The position numbers and the translations under genes were made by a program. From Streptomyces sp. H27-H1 (GTDB taxonomy: Bacteria > Actinomycetota > Actinomycetes > Streptomycetales > Streptomycetaceae): DNA of 64,000 nucleotides. The notes below the pieces were generated by a model. The model was not told the DNA's origin. It searched no databases and saw nothing but the letters and a program-made list of their open reading frames with translations. Below are positions 1-8,736 of the stretch, piece by piece. Location of the stretch: assembly GCF_026627445.1 (NCBI RefSeq), contig NZ_JAPNLJ010000018.1, positions 1-64,000 on the forward strand, given 5' to 3'. Within the stretch, counting starts at the first letter, position 1. Every line of letters starts with the position of its first letter.

Positions 1-68
1 GAGACACCGGGCGGCCAGGTGAGGGCAACCATCGAGGGCAACCGACTGAAAGCCATACCCGGTGTCTC
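1..68. repeat. Inverted repeat upstream of the acyl-CoA synthetase
   Basis: Perfect 11-base arms, GAGACACCGGG at 1-11 and its complement at 58-68. Between them GAGGGCAACC occurs twice, at 21-30 and 35-44. It lies 70 bases before the first gene, so it could be an operator region or the terminator of a gene outside the window. There is no T-run after the right arm. Confidence 0.4.
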
Positions 69-137
69 TGGATCTCCGGACCTTACGACTGGCCCATCCG
101 ACCCATCAACAACGTAGGACCGACTGAAGGAATCGCC

Positions 138-1661
138 GTGTTGAACCAAGGCATCGGCTCCTGGCCGGCACGCCGGGCCCGCAGGAGCCCCGACCGAATC
201 GCCCTCGTCCACCAGGACCGCACCCGGACCTACCGGGAACTGCATCAGCGCGTCCTCCGTCTCGCCAACGCCCTGCGCGCCCTCGGCGTCCTGCGCGGCG
301 ACCGGATCGCCTACCTGGGCCCCAACCACCCGGCGTTCCTGGAGACACTGTTCGCCGCCGGTGTGCTCGGGGCGGTCTTCGTCCCGCTCAACACCCGGCT
401 CGCGACACCGGAACTGGCGTACAACCTGGCCGATTCCGGCAGTACGGTCCTCGTCCACGCGCCGGAGCAGACGGAGGCCGCCCGGGCCGCGGCCGACGAG
501 GCCGGCGTGGTGCGGCACCGGATCACGCTCGCCGCACCCGGGCACGCGGGCCTCGTCTATGAGGACTTGCTCGCCGCGAACGGACCCGAGCCCCTGAACG
601 AGGCCGTCGCCCCCGGAGACCCGTGCATGATCATGTACACCTCCGGGACCACCGGCCGGCCCAAGGGCGCCGTGCTCACCCACGGCAACATCATCTGGAA
701 CAGCGTCAACGTGATCGTCGACACCGACCTCGCCGGCGACGAGGTCACCCTGGTCGTGGCACCGCTGTTCCACACCGCCAGCCTCAACATGACCTGCCTG
801 CCCACCCTCCTGAAGGGCGGACAGGTGGTGCTGCTCGACGCCTTCGACCCCGACCGGGTCCTGGAAACCGTCGAACGCCGAAGTGTCACCTACATGTTCG
901 GCGTCCCCACGATGTACGACGCCATGGCCGCCCGGCCCCGCTGGAGCACCGCCGACCTGTCCAGTCTGCGCACCCTCAACTGCGGCGGCGCGCCGGTCCC
1001 GGCCCGTACCATCGCCGCGTACCTCGACCGCGGCCTGGCCTTCAGCCAGGGCTACGGGATGACCGAGGCGTCCCCGGGCGTGCTCTTCCTGGACCGGGAG
1101 CAGGTCGCAGCCAAGCCCGGTTCCGCCGGAGTACCCCACTTCTTCACCGACACGCGCGTCGTCCTCCCCAGCGGGAAGGACGCCGCTCCTGGGGAGCGGG
1201 GCGAGGTACTCGTCCAAGGCCCGAACGTGATGAGCGGCTACTGGAACCGGCCCGAGGACACCGAGGCCGCCTTCACCGACGGCGACTGGCTGTGTACGGG
1301 CGATGTCGCCCGGCTCGATGCCGACGGCTACGCCTACGTCGTCGACCGGGTGAAGGACATGTTCGTCTCCGGTGGCGAGAACGTCTACCCGGCCGAGGTC
1401 GAAGGCGTCCTCCTCACCCACCCCGCTGTCGAGGAGTGTGCCGTCGTAGGCGTGCCGGACCCGGTCTGGGGCGAGGTCGGCCGCGCGGTCGTCGTGCTTG
1501 GACCCGGCCGCCGCGCGGATGAGCACGACCTGCTCGGCCACCTCCAGGGCCGACTCGCCAAGTACAAGATTCCCAAGTCGGTGGTCTTCGCGGACGTCCT
1601 GCCCCGCACGGCCTCCGGAAAGATCGTCAAACCCGCCGTACGCGACCGCTACGTGGAGTGA
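138..1661 (+). CDS. Acyl-CoA synthetase (AMP-binding, FadD-like)
   Basis: Predicted 507-aa ANL-superfamily ligase that activates a carboxylic acid with ATP and joins it to CoA. The P-loop-like motif YTSGTTGRPKG is near residue 166, GYGMTEASPG near 304, the TGD motif and the hinge DRVKDMFVSGGENV at about 385-415, and the catalytic lysine in TASGK near 496. Length is normal for a long- or medium-chain FadD. The GTG start at 138 follows a GAAGGA ribosome site. The next gene is a MaoC hydratase and then a CoA-transferase stub, so the unit probably served acyl-CoA or aromatic acid catabolism. Substrate cannot be read from the sequence. Confidence 0.88.
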   Translation: MLNQGIGSWPARRARRSPDRIALVHQDRTRTYRELHQRVLRLANALRALGVLRGDRIAYLGPNHPAFLETLFAAGVLGAVFVPLNTRLATPELAYNLADSGSTVLVHAPEQTEAARAAADEAGVVRHRITLAAPGHAGLVYEDLLAANGPEPLNEAVAPGDPCMIMYTSGTTGRPKGAVLTHGNIIWNSVNVIVDTDLAGDEVTLVVAPLFHTASLNMTCLPTLLKGGQVVLLDAFDPDRVLETVERRSVTYMFGVPTMYDAMAARPRWSTADLSSLRTLNCGGAPVPARTIAAYLDRGLAFSQGYGMTEASPGVLFLDREQVAAKPGSAGVPHFFTDTRVVLPSGKDAAPGERGEVLVQGPNVMSGYWNRPEDTEAAFTDGDWLCTGDVARLDADGYAYVVDRVKDMFVSGGENVYPAEVEGVLLTHPAVEECAVVGVPDPVWGEVGRAVVVLGPGRRADEHDLLGHLQGRLAKYKIPKSVVFADVLPRTASGKIVKPAVRDRYVE

Positions 1662-1761
1662 CCCGCCAATCTCCCCGTGCGTCACCCGTGCCCCGTCGGG
1701 GGCCGGTTCTCCACCCGGCCGCTCCCACCCCGTCACCCACTACCGAACGGACCGATTCACC

Positions 1762-2220
1762 ATGCCCGTCACCGCCCACGGCCTCGACGCCCTCACCGCC
1801 CTCAGTGGAGCCGACCTCGGCCACACCGCATGGCGGGAGATCACCCAGGTACGGGTGAACACCTTCGCCGACGCCACCGACGACCACCAGTGGATCCACA
1901 CCGACCCGGAGAAGGCCAAGACCGGCCCGTTCGGAGGCCCGATCGCCCACGGCTACCTCACCCTCTCCCTCGTCATCCCGATGTTCGGCGAGCTCCTGGA
2001 CATCACCGGCGTCTCCATGAGCGTCAACTACGGCCTGGACAAGGTCCGTTTCCCCAGCCCCGTCCCCGTCGGCGCGAAGGTCAGGTTGCACGGCGCCGTC
2101 GGCACCGTGGAGGAGATCAAGGGCGACGGCGTGCAGATGCCCCTCACCTTCACCATCGAGGTCGAGGGCAGCGCCAAGCCGGCCTGCGTGGCCCTGGCGG
2201 TCTACCGCCACTACGCCTGA
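1762..2220 (+). CDS. MaoC-family hotdog dehydratase
   Basis: Predicted 152-aa single-hotdog enzyme of the MaoC/R-specific enoyl-CoA hydratase family. The hydratase signature is clear around residues 33-58: FADATDDHQWIH with the Asp and His expected for catalysis, then GPIAHGYLTLSL. It would hydrate a trans-2-enoyl-CoA. The ATG at 1762 is the start that gives the usual family length; the open frame continues upstream through the intergenic DNA but has no family similarity there. It follows the acyl-CoA synthetase by 100 bases, consistent with one degradative unit. Confidence 0.85.
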   Translation: MPVTAHGLDALTALSGADLGHTAWREITQVRVNTFADATDDHQWIHTDPEKAKTGPFGGPIAHGYLTLSLVIPMFGELLDITGVSMSVNYGLDKVRFPSPVPVGAKVRLHGAVGTVEEIKGDGVQMPLTFTIEVEGSAKPACVALAVYRHYA

Positions 2221-2230
2221 GAGGACACCC

Positions 2231-2317
2231 ATGGACAAGGTCGTGGCCAGCGCCGCCCAGGCGGTGGCGGACATAGCCGACGGCGCCTGCGCCGCGGGGG
2301 GCACTGGCGCCGTGTGA
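2231..2317 (+). pseudogene. N-terminal stub of a 3-oxoacid CoA-transferase subunit A
   Basis: Only 28 codons. MDKVVASAAQAVADIADGA is the typical opening of the alpha subunit of succinyl-CoA:3-oxoacid CoA-transferase in Streptomyces (about 250 aa). After that the expected glycine-rich CoA loop is replaced by a short unrelated tail and a TGA. No subunit B follows. It starts 11 bases after the MaoC stop, so the ancestral operon appears to have been synthetase-hydratase-CoA-transferase, truncated by a deletion or rearrangement at about 2300. Family identification is from memory of the N-terminus. Confidence 0.6.
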
Positions 2318-2379
2318 CGTCGTCCACGACCTGCGACGCCGGGGGACCAGCGCCCATGGGGACGGGGGCACAGTCGCAG

Positions 2380-2419
2380 CTGAGGGGCCGTTTCAGGGCA
2401 ATCCGAAACGGCCCCTCAG
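2380..2419. terminator. Strong hairpin terminator, tRNA-terminator-like
   Basis: Perfect 15-bp stem (2380-2394 with 2405-2419) and a 10-base loop, followed by TCGTTTCCGGG. The 48 bases 2383-2430 match 40 of 48 positions with the terminator right after the tRNA-Pro gene at 35909-35956, so the two are copies of one element family. Confidence 0.75.
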
Positions 2420-2475
2420 TCGTTTCCGGGCCCGCCTGCGGATCGAGGTGGTCCGCGTTGCGTGGCGCACTCGAC

Positions 2476-2505
2476 TTGAGAGGCAAGTGATTGCTTGCCT
2501 AACCT
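2476..2505 (+). promoter_or_regulatory. Promoter with operator dyad for the ArsR-type regulator
   Basis: Possible -35 TTGAGA (2476-2481) and -10 TAACCT (2500-2505). Between them is a dyad with perfect 7-base arms, AGGCAAG (2481-2487) and CTTGCCT (2494-2500). The GTG start lies only 6 bases after the -10, so the transcript would be nearly leaderless. ArsR-family repressors usually bind such dyads over their own promoter, so autoregulation is likely. Confidence 0.5.
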
Positions 2506-2511
2506 ATAGCG

Positions 2512-2823
2512 GTGGCTGATGACCTCGATGACCTCTTCAGGGCTTTGGCCGACCCGACCCGCCGCACCATCCTCGACGAGCTCGCGGAGAAGTCCGGGCA
2601 GACGCTGTTCGAGATCTGCTCGCGGCTGAGCATGAAGCATCGGCTCGGCATCTCGCGCCAGGGCATCTCCCAGCACCTCGCCGTGCTGGAGGGCGTCGGA
2701 CTCCTCGAGACCAGGCGTGAGGGCCGGTACAAGTTCCACGACCTGAATACGGCCCCGCTCCGGCAGATCGCCGAGCGGTGGCGCACGCACGATCCGTCCG
2801 GACCGGAAGAGAGCACCCCGTGA
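2512..2823 (+). CDS. ArsR/SmtB-family transcriptional regulator
   Basis: Predicted 103-aa winged-helix regulator. LFRALADPTRRTILDEL at residues 7-23 is the usual ArsR opening, and SRQGISQHLAVLEGVGLL near 48-65 is the recognition helix region. No CxC metal-binding motif is present, so it probably senses something other than a thiol-ligated metal. It overlaps the downstream VOC gene by 4 bases (GTGA), so the two are translationally coupled. Such ArsR-VOC pairs are common in actinobacteria. The dyad at 2481-2500 is the likely operator. Confidence 0.85.
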   Translation: MADDLDDLFRALADPTRRTILDELAEKSGQTLFEICSRLSMKHRLGISRQGISQHLAVLEGVGLLETRREGRYKFHDLNTAPLRQIAERWRTHDPSGPEESTP

Positions 2824-3212
2824 AGATCCACCTGACCAGTGTCTTCGTCGACGACCAGGCCGAGGCCCTGCGCTTCTACACCGAGATCCTCGGATTCGTG
2901 AAGAAGCACGACGTCCCGCTCGGCGGGGAGGACCGGTGGCTGACCGTCGTCTCGCCCGACGAGCCCGGCGGCACCGAACTCCTCCTGGAGCCCGCCGGCC
3001 ACCCCGCCGCCAAGGCCTACCGGGACGCGCTCGTCGAGGAGGGCATCCCGCTCGCCCAGTTCGCTGTAGAGGACGTGATGGCGGAGTACGAGCGCCTGCG
3101 CGCCCTCGGCGTCCGCTTCACCCAGGAGCCACTGGCGATGGGCCCCGTCACCACTGCCGTCTTCGACGACACGTGCGGCAACCTGATCCAGCTCGCGACC
3201 GAGCCGCAGTAG
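2820..3212 (+). CDS. VOC (glyoxalase/dioxygenase-fold) protein
   Basis: Predicted 130-aa protein of the vicinal-oxygen-chelate superfamily. It has the paired beta-alpha-beta-beta-beta modules: the first opens with KIHLTSVFVDDQAEALRFYTEILGF, the second ends with TAVFDDTCGNLIQLATE, where the last Glu is a usual metal ligand. The GTG start overlaps the ArsR stop. The substrate (methylglyoxal adduct, antibiotic or aromatic) cannot be told. Regulation by the upstream ArsR-type protein is implied by the coupling. Confidence 0.85.
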   Translation: MKIHLTSVFVDDQAEALRFYTEILGFVKKHDVPLGGEDRWLTVVSPDEPGGTELLLEPAGHPAAKAYRDALVEEGIPLAQFAVEDVMAEYERLRALGVRFTQEPLAMGPVTTAVFDDTCGNLIQLATEPQ

Positions 3213-3482
3213 CCGGCCGAGAAGCCGGCCCGCGCCAGGGCGAGGGGCGCGCCGGGCGGCCCTGGCGGGAGGCGCGGTTGGGGCGTCGCATCGCCTTCTC
3301 CGCGAAGAGTCCATCTTCGCGTAAGCCAAGGCCATCCGCGTTGGTCTGAAATGGATCACTTGGGGTCAGGTTGCGTTGTTATCAGGATGATGCCTGCTCA
3401 GATTTAGCTGTGCAAATGCGAATTGGTTCCCTTACTCTGCGCTGATACACGTGCTTGACGTTCTCAGAGGGACTCCCATTCC

Positions 3483-5390
3483 ATGACTCATCGAAGAGCC
3501 GGTGCCCGAGTGCCCCGCGCACTCGCAGCCCTTCTCGCGCTCGTCCTCCCGCTCTCCGCGGCAGACCTGCTCACGGCGCCCGGCGCAGCCGCAGCGACCC
3601 AGGCCAAGCCCGAGGTCACCCGCGCGGAAGCTTTCGAAGGGAACTGGGCGCCCGGGGCCGACGGCCTCAGGCCCGTTCCCTGCAACGCCTTGATGGGCCA
3701 CAGCGACCTGACAATGACCGCAGGCCTGCGTGACAACGACGGCGGCACCGTCACGGCCCAGTTCGTCGTCACCACTGCCGCGGGCAAGGCCGTACCGGTC
3801 TCCAACGGCGCCACCACGGTGTCCAGCGGCGGCACGGCGACCGCAAAGGTCCTCGACGAGAACCTCCCCACCGGCGCCTACAAGTGGAAGGTCCGCGCAA
3901 GGGACAAGGACGGCAATTACAGCGCCTTCACCAGCGAGTGCGCCTTCAGTGTCGACGCGATCGCGCCCGTCGAGCCCGTCACCGTCACCGTCACCAAGGA
4001 GGACGGTACCCCCGTCACCGTTCAGCCGGCGCGCACCAAGTTGCGCCTCAAGTTCAAGCACCCGGCCGCCGACCTCGCCGGCTTCTGCTGGTTCATGGAC
4101 AGCCCCGTCTCGGTCAACCGTTGCGACGGAGGCGGAGGCGGAGGCGCAGGCACCTGGACTCCTGTCGCCGATGGCGCCACGGAAGCTACCGTCGAAGTCA
4201 TCCTCGCGATATGGCCCCGGAGCACCCTGAATGTCTTCGCCGTGGACAAGGCAGGCAACCAGTCACCGGGTGACGCCACCACGGTGCTGAATACCTCTCG
4301 GCCGTCCTTCATCTACCCGGCCGGGCAGACTCCGTTGACCACGTGGGGCCAGGACCTCCTCGGCGACCTCAACGGCGACGGTTTCACCGACTTGCTCAGC
4401 CCCGAACCGGATGGCGGCCTGCGTCTCTACGCCGGCAACGGAACCGGCCGCGTCCAGATGAGCATCGTCGGAGATTCCGGTTGGAAGGATGCGCTGATCG
4501 CGCACGGTGGTGACTTCGCCGGCTTGCTCTCCTTCACGGACGCGCCTGATGGCTTTGAGGACGCCGTTGTCCGCCTGGGCGACGGCAAGCTCTACCTCTA
4601 CGCCGGCAACGGGCTCGGTGGTTTCTCCCACGCGAAGCGGATGGCGCTGGCCCCGCCGAAGGATCTCGGTTCCAAGGGCTGGGGGCGAGTCCAGCAGATC
4701 ATCGCCCCCGGCGACTTGGACCAGCGCACCGAACCCGGCTACAGGAAGGGCGACGACCTGGCCGCCATCGAGTGCGTGGACGATGCCTGTTCCGGTGCGC
4801 GCCTGCGGATCTATTCCGGACAGACCCTGGGCGGTGGAGGCGCGAACCAGACCGCACCCTTTGACTTCCAGAATCCCGCTTACACCGGCGGCAGCACCTG
4901 GAAGAACTACACGGTCCTCGCCATCGGGGACCAGAACGGCGACGGCGTCAAGGACGTCCTTTCCCGCAACAAGACCGACGGGAACCTGTACCTCTACGCC
5001 GGCAAGATCGGCGCGGACGGCAAGTTCGGCCTCGCGTCCCGCACCGCCTATGCCACCGGGGGCTGGCAGTCCGCCAACCGTCCGTTGATCGCCAGCCACG
5101 GCAACACGCAGGGCACCATCGTCAGCAAGACGATCACTGACGACGAGGGCCGGGTCATCGCGTACAAGCAGTTCCAGCCCAAGGCGGGCGACGAGCAGGG
5201 TGACGTCTGGGCCACCACTCGGGCCGACCCCAACTCGCGGGTGAACTACGTCAACAGCGCGGGTATGGCGGCCAGCACCACCTGCCCCACCGGCTGCCTG
5301 CTCTTCTACCCGGGCGGCCCCACCGCCCTCAAGGCGCCCCTCCTGATCGGCGCGAGCAACTGGTCCACCAGCATCACGAACATCTTCTGA
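3483..5390 (+). CDS. Secreted FG-GAP/VCBS repeat protein
   Basis: Predicted 635-aa exported protein. The N-terminus carries arginines, then a hydrophobic stretch (LAALLALVLPLSA) and AxA sites near residue 33-38: a Sec or Tat signal peptide. Residues about 40-280 look like fibronectin-type or Ig-like beta domains. The C-terminal half holds FG-GAP repeats with calcium-binding DxNxDG motifs: GDLNGDGFTDLL near 292 and GDQNGDGVKDVL near 479, each followed by an LYLYAG strand. It probably forms a beta-propeller outside the cell, possibly binding a polymer. The 270 bases upstream (3213-3482) are AT-richer and hold its promoter; GAGGGA precedes the ATG. A terminator hairpin follows. Confidence 0.82.
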   Translation: MTHRRAGARVPRALAALLALVLPLSAADLLTAPGAAAATQAKPEVTRAEAFEGNWAPGADGLRPVPCNALMGHSDLTMTAGLRDNDGGTVTAQFVVTTAAGKAVPVSNGATTVSSGGTATAKVLDENLPTGAYKWKVRARDKDGNYSAFTSECAFSVDAIAPVEPVTVTVTKEDGTPVTVQPARTKLRLKFKHPAADLAGFCWFMDSPVSVNRCDGGGGGGAGTWTPVADGATEATVEVILAIWPRSTLNVFAVDKAGNQSPGDATTVLNTSRPSFIYPAGQTPLTTWGQDLLGDLNGDGFTDLLSPEPDGGLRLYAGNGTGRVQMSIVGDSGWKDALIAHGGDFAGLLSFTDAPDGFEDAVVRLGDGKLYLYAGNGLGGFSHAKRMALAPPKDLGSKGWGRVQQIIAPGDLDQRTEPGYRKGDDLAAIECVDDACSGARLRIYSGQTLGGGGANQTAPFDFQNPAYTGGSTWKNYTVLAIGDQNGDGVKDVLSRNKTDGNLYLYAGKIGADGKFGLASRTAYATGGWQSANRPLIASHGNTQGTIVSKTITDDEGRVIAYKQFQPKAGDEQGDVWATTRADPNSRVNYVNSAGMAASTTCPTGCLLFYPGGPTALKAPLLIGASNWSTSITNIF

Positions 5391-5416
5391 CCTCACTCGC
5401 CTCGCCCCAACCAGCA

Positions 5417-5450
5417 GATGTGGCCCCCGTCGAATGACGGGGGCCACATC
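5417..5450. terminator. Bidirectional hairpin terminator
   Basis: Perfect 15-bp stem (5417-5431 with 5436-5450) and a GAAT tetraloop. It sits between the convergent FG-GAP and NUDIX genes and can serve both. Confidence 0.85.
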
Positions 5451-5498
5451 AGCGTGAGGAGCCCGCTACCACCCGCCCTGCCGGCCGGCTGGGTCCGC

Positions 5499-6599
5499 TC
5501 AGCGGGGCTTGCCCGCGGGATCGGTGCCGGTCGGTCCGTGGGTCTGGTCCAGTGGTCGGCCGGCGTGCAGCTCCAGCGGGCCGGCGCCCGTCGCGCGGGC
5601 CCCGAGGCAGGCCTCGATCTGGCGGCGGAGCGCGGGTTTGACGAACCGGCGCAGCTCGGCCGGTGCCACCGCCCGCCATTGCAGGAGCTCCGTCCCGGGC
5701 AGGCGGATCCGGGCCAGGTCGGCTGAACCGAGGGTGCCGCCGTCGTAGAGGAAGCGGACCCGGGCCGGATAGCCGGGACGGTGGGACCAGTTGACGCCGA
5801 GCAGCCGGCCCGGGGCGAGGTCGAGGCCGAGCTCCTCCAGGACCTCCCGGCGGGCCGCGGCGCGCGGGATCTCGCCGAGGTCGCTGTCGATGCCGCCGCC
5901 CGGCAGGTTCCAGTGATCCGTGTCGCCGTACGCGGGCCGCACCAGCAGGACACCGCCCGCCGAGTCGGTGAAGATCACGCTCGCCGCCGTGAGGGCCTTG
6001 GGGCGGGCCGCCCGGTGGCCTGCGGGGTCGTAGGCGCCCGCGTGCTCCAGCTCCGCCCGGCGCGCCGGGTCGAGGCCGGCCGGGGAGCCGGGCTGCGGCA
6101 CCCCGCCGATCAGGTGCGCGAGGGAGCCGGCGTACAGGGCGGCCAGGGCGGCGCTCAGCCGGGGCGCGTTCCGGGCGGGCAGGGCCTCGTAGGCCTCCTC
6201 CGGGGTGAGCCAGCGCGCCTCGGTGATCTCCCCGTCCGGGAAGGAGATCGCGGAGGCCTCCTCGGTCGTGAGCGGCCCGACGAGGTGGACGTGAACGACG
6301 AGGGACCGGCCGAGGGGCCCCGGCGGGCGGGAGTCCACGGCGAGCAGCCGCCCGACCGGCACGCTCAGGTCCAACTCCTCCTTCAGCTCACGGGCCAGCC
6401 CTTCCTCCGGGGTCTCGGTGTCCTCCACGCCCCCGCCCGGGAGATCCAGTTCGGTCTTGTACGAGGTGGTGAGCACGAGGACCCGCCCGCGGGAATCCAG
6501 CACGATCCCGGTGGCGGCCACGAGGGGGGAGGGATGGGCGGCGTAGTAGGCGCGGACCGAGTCGGTGTACGGGGACGGGGTCGCGGGCTGATCCGGCAC
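5499..6599 (-). CDS. Protein with two NUDIX hydrolase domains
   Basis: Predicted 366-aa protein with two complete Nudix boxes. The first, near residues 57-80, reads GGVEDTETPEEG followed by RELKEEL; the second, in the C-terminal half, reads GGIDSDLGEIPRAA followed by REVLEELGL. Both keep the G-x5-E-x7-REUxEE pattern, so both could hydrolyse nucleoside diphosphate-X compounds. I placed the start at a GTG (6599-6597), because AGGAG precedes it by 5 bases; an ATG 20 codons upstream lacks a site. Two fused Nudix modules in one chain is less usual than one. Substrates are unknown. Confidence 0.85.
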   Translation of the reverse strand: MPDQPATPSPYTDSVRAYYAAHPSPLVAATGIVLDSRGRVLVLTTSYKTELDLPGGGVEDTETPEEGLARELKEELDLSVPVGRLLAVDSRPPGPLGRSLVVHVHLVGPLTTEEASAISFPDGEITEARWLTPEEAYEALPARNAPRLSAALAALYAGSLAHLIGGVPQPGSPAGLDPARRAELEHAGAYDPAGHRAARPKALTAASVIFTDSAGGVLLVRPAYGDTDHWNLPGGGIDSDLGEIPRAAARREVLEELGLDLAPGRLLGVNWSHRPGYPARVRFLYDGGTLGSADLARIRLPGTELLQWRAVAPAELRRFVKPALRRQIEACLGARATGAGPLELHAGRPLDQTHGPTGTDPAGKPR

Positions 6600-6806
6600 G
6601 GACGCTCCTGGAGGTGCGGGGTGATGACGTACGAGATGGCGTACGCGGTGGCGTGGCACGGTGATCCGTACCCACTGGGGGAGTGTCCAAGAGCTGGAGC
6701 CCGACAGCAGCGCAGCCGCCTGACTTCCTCTGTGGATCGGGTCGGCCGATCGGGTGGCCGCATGGATCCGTGGGGGGTGTCAGCCCTTGCCCGACCCTTG
6801 CCCAGG

Positions 6807-6823
6807 CTATCGAAATTCGATAG
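6807..6823. promoter_or_regulatory. Palindromic operator upstream of the DUF2975/XRE pair
   Basis: Perfect palindrome with 8-base arms CTATCGAA and TTCGATAG around one central A. It lies 33 bases before the DUF2975 gene in a 256-base gap, and is the most AT-rich spot there. The XRE regulator of the same operon is the natural candidate to bind it. Confidence 0.5.
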
Positions 6824-6855
6824 GTTTCCATCGTGAGTCGATGGAGGAGTGGGTC

Positions 6856-7347
6856 ATGGGAAAGCTGACCGTGCGTGCGCTGCGCGCCGTGCTCGTGGTG
6901 GTGCTCGTGGGCACCGTGTTGGTGCAGGGGTCGATGGTGTGGGCGTTGGCCACCGAGCCGGAGGAGGGGTCGGGGTCGCTGCCGCTGACCCCGCTGCGGG
7001 TGGCCACGATCCTGGGTGTGGTGTCGGTCCAGGTCGCCCTGGTCTGCGTGTGGCGGCTGGTGGCGATGGTGCGACGCGGAACGGTGTTCTCCCACGCCGC
7101 CTTCCGGTACGTGGATGTCGTGATCGGCGCGATCGTGGCCGTGGCCCTGGTGTGGTTCGTGGTCACGGCCATCAACGCACCCGGTCAGCGGGAGGATCCG
7201 GGTGTCACCGTCATCATGGCTGGGATCGGTGTGGCCATCCTGGGAATCGCGCTCATCGTGCTCGTACTGCGGATGCTGCTCGCCCAGGCCGTCGCGCGCG
7301 ACGGCGAAGCGGCGCAGATGCGGGACGAGTTGGACGAGGTGATCTGA
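6856..7347 (+). CDS. DUF2975 membrane protein (YoaS-like)
   Basis: Predicted 163-aa integral membrane protein with four hydrophobic segments, near residues 10-30, 50-75, 90-110 and 125-145. Length and layout match DUF2975 proteins, the partner of a small Cro/CI-type regulator in many Gram-positive bacteria (YoaS with YozG in Bacillus). The ATG at 6856 is preferred over the in-frame ATG at 6841 because GGAGG at 6843-6847 sits 8 bases before it. It overlaps the regulator gene by ATGA. Function of the family is not established. Confidence 0.8.
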   Translation: MGKLTVRALRAVLVVVLVGTVLVQGSMVWALATEPEEGSGSLPLTPLRVATILGVVSVQVALVCVWRLVAMVRRGTVFSHAAFRYVDVVIGAIVAVALVWFVVTAINAPGQREDPGVTVIMAGIGVAILGIALIVLVLRMLLAQAVARDGEAAQMRDELDEVI

Positions 7348-7571
7348 TGCCGATCGCCGTCGACATCGACGTGATGCTGGCCAGGCGGAAGATGTCCGTG
7401 GGCGAGCTCGCGGACCGCGTGGGAATCACACCCGCCAACCTGGCGGTACTCAAGAACGGCCGCGCCAAAGCGGTGCGCTTCACGACGCTCGCCGCGCTCT
7501 GCGAGGTGCTCGAGTGCCAGCCGGGCGACCTGCTGCGCTGGGAGGCCGAGGAGGCGGCGGCGGACGGATGA
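7347..7571 (+). CDS. Small XRE/Cro-CI-type regulator (YozG-like)
   Basis: Predicted 74-aa single-domain DNA-binding protein. SVGELADRVGITPANLAVLKNG at about residues 17-38 is a helix-turn-helix, followed by FTTLAALCEVLECQPGDLL, the standard end of this family. It is translationally coupled to the DUF2975 gene, the usual arrangement. It probably binds the palindrome at 6807-6823 and represses the pair. Confidence 0.85.
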   Translation: MPIAVDIDVMLARRKMSVGELADRVGITPANLAVLKNGRAKAVRFTTLAALCEVLECQPGDLLRWEAEEAAADG

Positions 7572-7805
7572 CGCGCACGCGGATATTCGGCCGTGCCACT
7601 CGCGCAGTTGCGTCGGCAGCGGCACTTGGCGCCGGCGTCGAGGGGGCGCCGGTATCGCCGTGGTTCGGCTCCGGCTCCGCCCGTGAGGCTGGAAACGTCC
7701 GCGCACAAGACGATGGGACATGTTTCTGAGACGGTAGGTCATTACGCGGCTCATTCGATCTCCCTAACGTTGAGGCATCAACCCGAACGGCAAGGGAGAG
7801 TCGCC

Positions 7806-8732
7806 ATGCGTGCTGTTGTTCAGAATTCCTTCGGTGGACCCGAGGTCCTGGAGACCGTCGACATCGACCGGCCCAAGCCCCTCGGCGGAGAGGTGCTCAT
7901 CCGCGTGCGGGCGAGCGGCGTGAACCCCGTGGACGTCGCCGTCAGATCGGGGGCCTACCCGCTGCTGGGCGAGCCGGCCTTCGGTGTGGGCTGGGACATC
8001 TCAGGAGTGGTGGAGGAGGCCGGTCCGGGAGCCCGGTTCAAGGTGGGGGACGAGGTGTTCGGGATGCCGTTCTTCCCACGTGCCGCGACCGGGTACGCCG
8101 AGTACGTCGCCGCACCCTCGCGGCAGGTCGCCCGCAAGCCCGCCTCGATCGACCACGTACAAGCCGCCGCCGTACCGTTGGCCGCGCTGACCGCCTGGCA
8201 GGGGCTGGTGGACGCGGCGCAGGTGAAAGCCGGCGACCGGGTGCTGATCCACCGCGCCGCCGGAGGTGTCGGGCACTTCGCCGTGCAGATCGCGAAGGCC
8301 CGGGGCGCGCATGTGATCGCGCTGGCCAGTGAGGCGCGGCACGAGTTCGTACGGGGCCTCGGGGCGGACGAGGTGATCGACTACCGGGTCACCGACTTCA
8401 CGGATGCGGTACGCGATCTCGATGTCGTCTTCGACTCGAGTGCCGAGGGCGCGCGTTCGCTGAGCGTGCTGCGGCCGGGCGGCACCCTGGTGAGCATCAT
8501 GGAGCACTGGAACGCGGAGCTGGCGGCCGAAGTCGAGGCGGCTGGAAGGCATTTCGCGGGTGTGTCGGTCGAGCCCGACTACGCGTCGCTCGAGGCGATC
8601 GCCGCGCTGATCGATGCGGGACGGATCCGGCCGCACGTGCAGGAGACGTTCCCCCTCGAAGAGGCGGGGAAGGCGCACGAACTGGTCGGCTCCGGGCGGG
8701 TCCAGGGGAAGATCGTGCTCACCGTACGGTGA
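7806..8732 (+). CDS. NADP-dependent quinone reductase-like MDR oxidoreductase
   Basis: Predicted 308-aa zinc-independent medium-chain dehydrogenase. It begins MRAVVQNSFGGPEVLE, with GVNPVDVAVRSG near residue 39 and the Rossmann motif AAGGVGHFAVQIAKARG near 153-169. The zinc ligands of alcohol dehydrogenases are absent, placing it with the quinone oxidoreductase branch. AAGGGAGAG precedes the ATG. It lies 4 bases before an AraC-type regulator, so the two are co-transcribed; the regulator may control this gene in response to an electrophile. Confidence 0.87.
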   Translation: MRAVVQNSFGGPEVLETVDIDRPKPLGGEVLIRVRASGVNPVDVAVRSGAYPLLGEPAFGVGWDISGVVEEAGPGARFKVGDEVFGMPFFPRAATGYAEYVAAPSRQVARKPASIDHVQAAAVPLAALTAWQGLVDAAQVKAGDRVLIHRAAGGVGHFAVQIAKARGAHVIALASEARHEFVRGLGADEVIDYRVTDFTDAVRDLDVVFDSSAEGARSLSVLRPGGTLVSIMEHWNAELAAEVEAAGRHFAGVSVEPDYASLEAIAALIDAGRIRPHVQETFPLEEAGKAHELVGSGRVQGKIVLTVR

Positions 8733-8736
8733 GGCC

